Shown: piece after piece, positions 5,529 through 9,179 of the stretch
Layout of the letters: each line of letters starts with the position of its first letter
Numbering within the stretch: position 1 is the first letter of the stretch
Assembly: GCA_910584585.1 (NCBI GenBank)
Contig: CAJUBP010000076.1
Span: 1-9,179, forward strand
Length of the DNA stretch: 9,179 nucleotides
Reading direction: 5' to 3'
From: an uncultured Lachnospiraceae bacterium
Lineage (GTDB): Bacteria; Bacillota; Clostridia; Lachnospirales; Lachnospiraceae
Made by a program: the position numbers and the translations under genes
Notes under the pieces: model-generated
Databases searched by the model: none
What the model was told of the DNA's origin: nothing
Seen by the model: only the letters and a program-made list of their open reading frames with translations

Positions 5529-6482
5529 ATGAAAAGAAAATATTTTGTAACAGCGATAGCGGTAATTTTATGTATGGCAGCATTGGGGACGGCTGTGTAT
5601 GCGCTGGCGGCCGGTAAGGCTTCGGGGGAACCGGCAGAGGAAAACCTTTTGGAAGGGCAGGAAGAGGCAGGCCTCCCGGAGGAAAAGATATTCCGAAATG
5701 AAAAAGGGGATATGGTCGGGATAGACGTTACCGGCGAACCTGTGGGGATGGAATACAGGAGCATTGATTTTAAGGCGTTGCTGGGAACGGAACAGTTCAA
5801 GGAATATGAAAAGCTTGGCCTGGCCTATGATAAGGATGCGGAGAAATTATATTTTGCAGGAATGGAGGTGCGGATGCTGGAGGATAACTATGAGGATGGA
5901 GTGGCGTTACAGTATATTCCTGAAAACTGGGACGAAGTATATAGGGATTCCCAGGTAAGTCTCACTGCGGCGCGTGACCGGGGATACCGCCTGAAATATT
6001 TTGAGGTAGCGAGATTATCCGACGAGAGCGGGGAAAATCCAGAATGGGCAGAGGGGATGGATGAGAGCGGCGGAAATCTGGAATTGACAGAGGAAATGGA
6101 TGAGAGCGGGGAAAATCTAGAATTGACAGAGGAAATGGATGAGGATGAGGAGGCTGGGGAGGAACTGCTGCCGGCGGATGAAACTGCAGATTCTGGAAAC
6201 GGCATGCAGGAGCTTTATAACCGCAGCGTTATTGCAAAAGAATATGCGGACCAGGAATTTGAGAAATTCTTAGATGCCTTTGATTCAGACTGTAAAATCC
6301 TGGAAACCTCCTATGGATTTTATATATCAGAACCGCCCACTTACCTGGTGGGATATCGATATAGCAATGGGGTGAAAGATGATTTGGTCTATGCCTATAA
6401 AATCAGTGTGGATGATGAGGGGATGTGCAAGGTTCTGGAAGAAGGGGCAAAGACTGCAGGATTTTTGTTTGAAAAGCAGTAA
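5529..6482 (+). CDS. Exported acidic protein of unknown function
   Basis: 317 residues from ATG 5529, which has GGCGGG 7 nt upstream; an in-frame ATG at 5502 would add nine residues and lies inside the 64-bp repeat. Residues 1-4 are basic (MKRK) and 5-25 hydrophobic and Ala-rich ending in ALAAG, a Sec signal peptide or membrane anchor. No lipobox cysteine is placed for cleavage. The middle has a compact-looking region (about residues 48-160) containing DVTGEPVGMEYRSIDF and YEKLGLAYDKDAEKLYFAG. After it come three 13-residue acidic repeats and more Glu/Asp (residues 166-220), and then a C-terminal domain with an aromatic-rich core. I do not recognise the family. As the last gene of an ECF sigma/anti-sigma operon ending in a terminator, it may sense the signal, modulate the anti-sigma protein, or be a target of the response at the cell surface. 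Confidence 0.7.
   Translation: MKRKYFVTAIAVILCMAALGTAVYALAAGKASGEPAEENLLEGQEEAGLPEEKIFRNEKGDMVGIDVTGEPVGMEYRSIDFKALLGTEQFKEYEKLGLAYDKDAEKLYFAGMEVRMLEDNYEDGVALQYIPENWDEVYRDSQVSLTAARDRGYRLKYFEVARLSDESGENPEWAEGMDESGGNLELTEEMDESGENLELTEEMDEDEEAGEELLPADETADSGNGMQELYNRSVIAKEYADQEFEKFLDAFDSDCKILETSYGFYISEPPTYLVGYRYSNGVKDDLVYAYKISVDDEGMCKVLEEGAKTAGFLFEKQ
6024..6140 (+). repeat. 39-bp in-frame tandem repeat, three copies, coding acidic 13-mers
   Basis: Units at 6024-6062, 6063-6101 and 6102-6140 encode ESGENPEWAEGMD, ESGGNLELTEEMD and ESGENLELTEEMD. Units 2 and 3 are nearly identical and unit 1 is older and diverged. The length keeps the reading frame. The repeat forms a flexible, strongly negative linker between the two parts of the exported protein; copy number could vary between strains. 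Confidence 0.9.
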
Positions 6483-6566
6483 AATAGTGGGAAATAATAT
6501 TTTTATGAAGGATTCCAGGAGAACGAAGCGGAAGGCTGGGCGAATGGATAAGACATATAGGAAAAA

Positions 6567-6605
6567 TAAGGCTGTGTGCAGAAGCGCTCATGGCCTTTTT
6601 ATTTT
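6567..6605 (+). terminator. Intrinsic terminator of the sigma operon
   Basis: AAGGC (6568-6572) pairs with GCCTT (6593-6597). An inner GTGTGC/GCGCTC stem with one mismatch is capped by an AGAA loop. A T-run with one A (6596-6605) follows. Good rho-independent geometry about 85 bp after the last operon gene. Confidence 0.75.
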
Positions 6606-6768
6606 GACATAGAAAATGATAAAAAAGTGATGTAGAAATGAATTAAACTTTTTTGTTGATAAAATAAAAAATAAGTACATATTATAACGTAAAAAGAAAA
6701 ATGAATTATATAAAAAAGTTGACTTTGAAATATAATGGATGTATAATGGAAAAAGCAGGAGGGACAAA
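6606..6768 (+). other. AT-rich leader region of the ATPase module
   Basis: Very AT-rich and non-coding. It contains a 17-bp motif (6636-6652) that recurs after the module, the exact 10-bp repeat AAATGAATTA at 6636-6645 and 6699-6708, a weaker possible promoter (TTGATA 6656-6661, TATTAT 6680-6685, 18 bp apart) and the main promoter at 6719-6747. The repeats could be operator sites or module boundaries. Confidence 0.5.
6719..6747 (+). promoter_or_regulatory. Consensus sigma-A promoter of the ATPase/TOPRIM module
   Basis: TTGACT at 6719-6724 and a perfect TATAAT at 6742-6747 with the ideal 17-bp spacer. A second TATAAT lies at 6731-6736. Transcription would start about 15 nt before the ATPase ATG, just upstream of AGGAGGG (6757-6763), giving a very short leader. 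This suggests strong or constitutive expression. Confidence 0.8.
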
Positions 6769-8103
6769 ATGAAGGTTAATAGCATAACGGTCGGAGGATT
6801 TAAGAATTTACGCATTACAAAGATTGAATTGGGGCAAATATGTGCATTGATATCTCCCAATAACTACGGTAAATCAAATTTGTTAGAAGCGATTGATTTT
6901 GGACTGGATTTTATCCATGAGTCTAGAAGAGGAAGAAAGAGCATGATGGGATGGATTAGGGGGATACCGCTTTGCTCTGCATTGGAAAACTCAGAATATA
7001 TATTTGAAATGGAATTTACAGATAATTCTTTAGCCGAATATAAATATGTGAAATATGGTTTCTCTTTTAAATGGCATCGGGATGATGGTGCGGGAGACAC
7101 CATAACAGACGAATGGATTGAGACAAGGGAGAATACAAGCGTCAGATATACTTCCTATTTAAAGCGCAGGGAAGGAAAATATAGAAAAGGAAAATCTACC
7201 AATGCATATCGGAAAATAGAATTAGACGGTTTACAGCTGGCAGTAGATGTGCTTGCCTTGGTGGAAGATATTGAGATTGCAAAAGTGGTTAAGGCGATTC
7301 GAAATGTGGTATACAGAGTTTGTTCATCGCTTGACTTAAGAGATAAGTACCAGCCATCCCCGTTGGAGTATATTGAGGGTGAGGAAGAATTGCTTCGGTT
7401 TGATGATGACGATATTCCAAAAGCATTGTATCGATTGAGAGGCAGAGCGCCAGAACAATATAAATTGTTTGAGGATGCGGTATTTACTTTATTTCCTGAA
7501 TTTACAGCAATCAATTTGAATGAGTATTTGTTGGCAGACCAGCAATTGAGCCATAAGATGACGGTGACTGTTGCGGATAAAGAATTATCACAGGCAGAGA
7601 TTGAGAAGGAAATACCCTTTAAACTGCGGGAACAGGTATATAGGCTGTTTGTTACATGTAATTATTTAAATCAGCCAATGAGCATGGCAAATATGTCCGC
7701 TGGAACGAAAAGGGTAATCTGGCTTTTGGCGAATGCGTTTATATCTAATTATTTCGGAACAGGCATCATAGGGGTGGAAGAAATTGAAACAAGCATTCAT
7801 CCCAGAATGATTCGGCAGCTGCTGGAAATTTTGACAGAAGCTGTTGGGGATACGCCTCTTCTTGTTTCTAGCCATTCTCCATATTTAGTACAATATTTGA
7901 AACCAGAGAAAATATATATAGGCGTCCCGAATCAGGAAGGGGTTGCTGAGTTTAGAAAGATACAAAAAAATAAGCTGAAAACGATTATTGCAAATGCAAG
8001 GGAATTAGATTTATCTGTTGGTGAATACCTGTTTGAGCTGTTATCTGGAGATTCTGACGCATATGCAACGTTGGAAAGCTTTTTGGAGGGGGCTGGTAAA
8101 TGA
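6769..8103 (+). CDS. AAA/OLD-like ATPase of a two-gene, defence-like module
   Basis: 444 residues with ABC-type ATPase motifs of the AAA_15/AAA_21 (OLD, RecF-like) group. The N-terminal GGFKNLRITKIEL is the usual first-strand motif. Walker A is SPNNYGKSN at 29-37, with Lys35 and Ser36, but the normal first glycine is replaced. The signature-like motif is MSAGTKR at 309-315. Walker B is IIGVEEIETSIHP (333-345), where Glu337-Glu338 stands in place of Asp-Glu. The H-loop is SSHSPYL, with His369. Between Walker A and the signature there is a long charged insertion (about 60-300), as in SMC-like and OLD ATPases. ATG 6769 is preferred to an in-frame ATG at 6739 because the latter falls on the -10 box, and AGGAGGG precedes 6769. 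The stop overlaps the start of the next gene (ATGA 8100-8103). It probably senses or remodels nucleic acid and controls its partner. Visibly AT-richer than the upstream operon, consistent with acquisition by transfer. Confidence 0.85.
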   Translation: MKVNSITVGGFKNLRITKIELGQICALISPNNYGKSNLLEAIDFGLDFIHESRRGRKSMMGWIRGIPLCSALENSEYIFEMEFTDNSLAEYKYVKYGFSFKWHRDDGAGDTITDEWIETRENTSVRYTSYLKRREGKYRKGKSTNAYRKIELDGLQLAVDVLALVEDIEIAKVVKAIRNVVYRVCSSLDLRDKYQPSPLEYIEGEEELLRFDDDDIPKALYRLRGRAPEQYKLFEDAVFTLFPEFTAINLNEYLLADQQLSHKMTVTVADKELSQAEIEKEIPFKLREQVYRLFVTCNYLNQPMSMANMSAGTKRVIWLLANAFISNYFGTGIIGVEEIETSIHPRMIRQLLEILTEAVGDTPLLVSSHSPYLVQYLKPEKIYIGVPNQEGVAEFRKIQKNKLKTIIANARELDLSVGEYLFELLSGDSDAYATLESFLEGAGK

Positions 8104-8765
8104 CAGAGGTATATACAGAAGGGATAGCGTTTATTTTGGAGGGAGCGACAGAGAAAACGTTTTACCTGAATATTTTGAAATATTTTTCAACGTTGGATGT
8201 AGAAGCATCATTTGAAAAATGCATTTCTGATACCGATGGAGAGATATTTTACGTATGGAGTGATATAAATAAAAAAGTTCTTGTTAAGTTGTATGTGGTT
8301 GGTACAGTAACGCAGATTATACATTCGGGTAAATGGTTTAAAAACAGGTGTGCTCAAAGACAAAAGATTCCATGGTCAGTGTATTTGTGCTATGATACAG
8401 ATTCTCCAAGAGCAGATATCAGCAAGTTTTTTGAAGGGGATTGGAAACGTTTAAGAGATACTCTGGTTAAAAATCATGCGAAGCATATTGTTGATTTGGC
8501 TGCTAGTGCAGATATTGAGGATGTTTTGCTGTGTGATATGGAAGGGGTATGTGAATACTTGAATATTTCAGTTCCGATTGAACTAAAAGGGAGAAAAGGA
8601 AAGGCCAAAATGAAGGCTCTTTATAGGAGCTGCGGCGCAACTTACCACGAAGGTGAAAGGGCTGAAACAATGATCCAGACGTTGAATTTTGAAAAAATCG
8701 TATTATCTTCGCCGATAGGACTGGAAAGATTAAAAAAGCATTTGCTGAAAAATGAAATGAGTTGA
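8100..8765 (+). CDS. TOPRIM/RloB-like protein, presumed effector partner of the ATPase
   Basis: 221 residues. The N terminus reads AFILEGATEKTFYLNIL, the hydrophobic-strand-then-EGxTE pattern of TOPRIM-type nucleases, with Glu14 as presumed metal ligand. A second strand ends SVYLCYDTDS with Asp99 and Asp101, the DxD pair of the fold. The C-terminal third has ADIEDVLLCDMEG (acidic, possibly a third metal site), a GRKGKAKMKAL basic patch and a YHEGERAETMI segment. Length and layout resemble RloB (AbiL-type) or the TOPRIM partners of AAA ATPases in PARIS-like systems; I cannot tell these apart without a profile search. ATG overlaps the ATPase stop by 4 nt and GGAGGGGG lies just upstream, so the two are made together. 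The expected role is a nuclease or RNase released by the ATPase upon infection, which is inference from family and context. Confidence 0.7.
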   Translation: MTEVYTEGIAFILEGATEKTFYLNILKYFSTLDVEASFEKCISDTDGEIFYVWSDINKKVLVKLYVVGTVTQIIHSGKWFKNRCAQRQKIPWSVYLCYDTDSPRADISKFFEGDWKRLRDTLVKNHAKHIVDLAASADIEDVLLCDMEGVCEYLNISVPIELKGRKGKAKMKALYRSCGATYHEGERAETMIQTLNFEKIVLSSPIGLERLKKHLLKNEMS

Positions 8766-8783
8766 ACTTTTAGAGGAGGAAAA

Positions 8784-8837
8784 GTGAGTCTCATTTTTGA
8801 AAACCAAAAAAATATAAGCAAATTTAAAATGAAATAA
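8784..8837 (+). CDS. 17-codon frame with strong ribosome binding site, perhaps a truncated gene
   Basis: AGGAGG at 8774-8779 is followed after 4 nt by GTG at 8784, and the frame MSLIFENQKNISKFKMK stops at TAA 8835-8837. The ribosome binding site is the best in this region, yet the frame is tiny, so it may be the stump of a lost third gene of the module or a chance frame. Its 3' end overlaps the 17-bp motif that also precedes the module. Confidence 0.25.
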   Translation: MSLIFENQKNISKFKMK

Positions 8838-8843
8838 ACTTTT
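8827..8843 (+). repeat. 17-bp motif shared with the upstream flank of the ATPase module
   Basis: AAATGAAATAAACTTTT here differs by one base from AAATGAATTAAACTTTT at 6636-6652, upstream of the module promoter. A third version with two differences from the upstream copy (AAATGAGTTGAACTTTT) covers the stop of the TOPRIM gene at 8755-8771. The copies are direct repeats. They could mark module boundaries or be AT-rich coincidence. Confidence 0.4.
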
Positions 8844-8936
8844 AAAAGCAGTATGCTGAAATGTATTTGGAAATATAGAATGCATGGCGGTTAAATTAAA
8901 TATATAGGGTATTCAAAAAATATAGAAGAGAGATTT

Positions 8937-8986
8937 AGTAAAATCAAGAGCTGAAGTGGCAGCTTCAACTCTAAAATGATTTTACT
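8937..8986. other. Strong 50-nt stem-loop
   Basis: AGTAAAATCA (8937-8946) pairs perfectly with TGATTTTACT (8977-8986). Inside it AGAGCTGAAG (8947-8956) pairs with CTTCAACTCT (8963-8972) with one mismatch around a 6-nt loop (TGGCAG), and an AAAA bulge separates the two stems. It could end the ATPase/TOPRIM transcript from either direction, but no clean T-run follows on the + strand, so a structured RNA element is equally possible. Confidence 0.55.
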
Positions 8987-9128
8987 GATGACCAATAGAT
9001 GATCTTAGCTAACAAATTTATTCTATCATCTGTTAATCTTTTTTTCAATCCCTATTTCAAATATTGTGAGGATAGGTCATCTCCTTTTTATAAAACATTG
9101 AAGAATAATATATGTAAAGGAGAATAGT

Positions 9129-9141
9129 GTGAAGCCTTCAC
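9129..9141. other. Small perfect hairpin GTGAAGCCTTCAC
   Basis: Six-base arms around a single central C, directly after AAGGAG (9117-9122). It would fold over the GTG start of a 12-codon frame. This may be the start region of something cut by the window end. Confidence 0.3.
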
Positions 9142-9179
9142 GTGGAGGTTTAGGCATAGTAAAATAAGCACCAGAAAAC

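Larger units (their letters stand above)
8838..9179. other. AT-rich non-coding tail with several inverted repeats
   Basis: No frame of useful length on either strand. Besides the hairpin at 8937-8986 there is AGATGAT (8997-9003) with ATCATCT (9025-9031), followed by a T-rich tract from 9038, and GATGACC (8987-8993) with GGTCATC (9075-9081). Near the end AAGGAG (9117-9122) precedes a GTG (9129) frame of only 12 codons. A non-coding RNA or the flank of another element is possible. Confidence 0.45.

Noticed and set aside
6739..6768. Upstream in-frame ATG for the ATPase
   Set aside because: It overlaps the -10 box TATAAT at 6742-6747, while ATG 6769 has AGGAGGG upstream and starts at the conserved first strand.
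6769..8765. Toxin-antitoxin pair
   Set aside because: The first protein is a large ATPase with full nucleotide-binding motifs, unlike an antitoxin; an ATPase plus nuclease defence pair fits both families better.
1..9179. tRNA, rRNA or known riboswitch
   Set aside because: No cloverleaf with a CCA end or conserved TTC arm, no rRNA stretches and no recognisable riboswitch core were seen in the spacers.

Overview
The window reads as a low-to-mid GC Firmicute, most likely a gut Clostridia/Lachnospiraceae-type genome. The reasons are strong AGGAGG-type ribosome binding sites, some GTG and TTG starts, a decayed Rpn-family nuclease gene, an ECF sigma factor paired with a DUF4179-type anti-sigma factor, and a TetR regulator of the DhaS-like class. 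Species cannot be fixed from the sequence. All genes I support lie on the + strand.

Layout. (a) 2-133: C-terminal end of a hydrophobic protein, probably an ABC-2-type permease. (b) 366-1170: an Rpn/PD-(D/E)XK nuclease pseudogene that has lost its middle and is frameshifted at the junction. (c) 1206-3041: a TetR-family regulator, then a striking array of three 28-bp units, each built as GTTACA-N12-TGTAAC, directly upstream of a zinc-dependent medium-chain alcohol dehydrogenase. (d) 3042-3394: a gene-free spacer rich in inverted repeats, including a long imperfect palindrome (3151-3256) that looks like a mobile palindromic element. (e) 3395-6605: an operon with a SigX-like ECF autoregulatory promoter, the ECF sigma factor, a membrane-anchored DUF4179 anti-sigma factor, an unrecognised exported acidic protein, and an intrinsic terminator. 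This operon carries three unrelated tandem duplications (73 bp, 64 bp and 39 bp periods), one at each gene junction and one inside the last gene. (f) 6606-8765: a visibly AT-richer two-gene module with its own consensus promoter. It encodes an OLD/ABC-like AAA ATPase and a small TOPRIM/RloB-like protein whose start overlaps the ATPase stop, which resembles two-gene anti-phage systems of the AbiL/PARIS/OLD type. (g) 8766-9179: non-coding, AT-rich and full of inverted repeats.

How it works together. The TetR protein probably acts on the three-unit array and so controls the dehydrogenase. The sigma factor probably transcribes its own operon, is held at the membrane by the DUF4179 protein, and co-expresses a third exported protein that may sense or modulate the signal. 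The ATPase/TOPRIM pair is translationally coupled and is the best candidate here for a poorly described defence system; near-identical AT-rich 17-bp motifs lie on both sides of it. The other main oddity is the 73-bp duplication at the sigma/anti-sigma junction. It creates two overlapping, tryptophan-rich 29-codon frames and leaves the anti-sigma gene starting at TTG.
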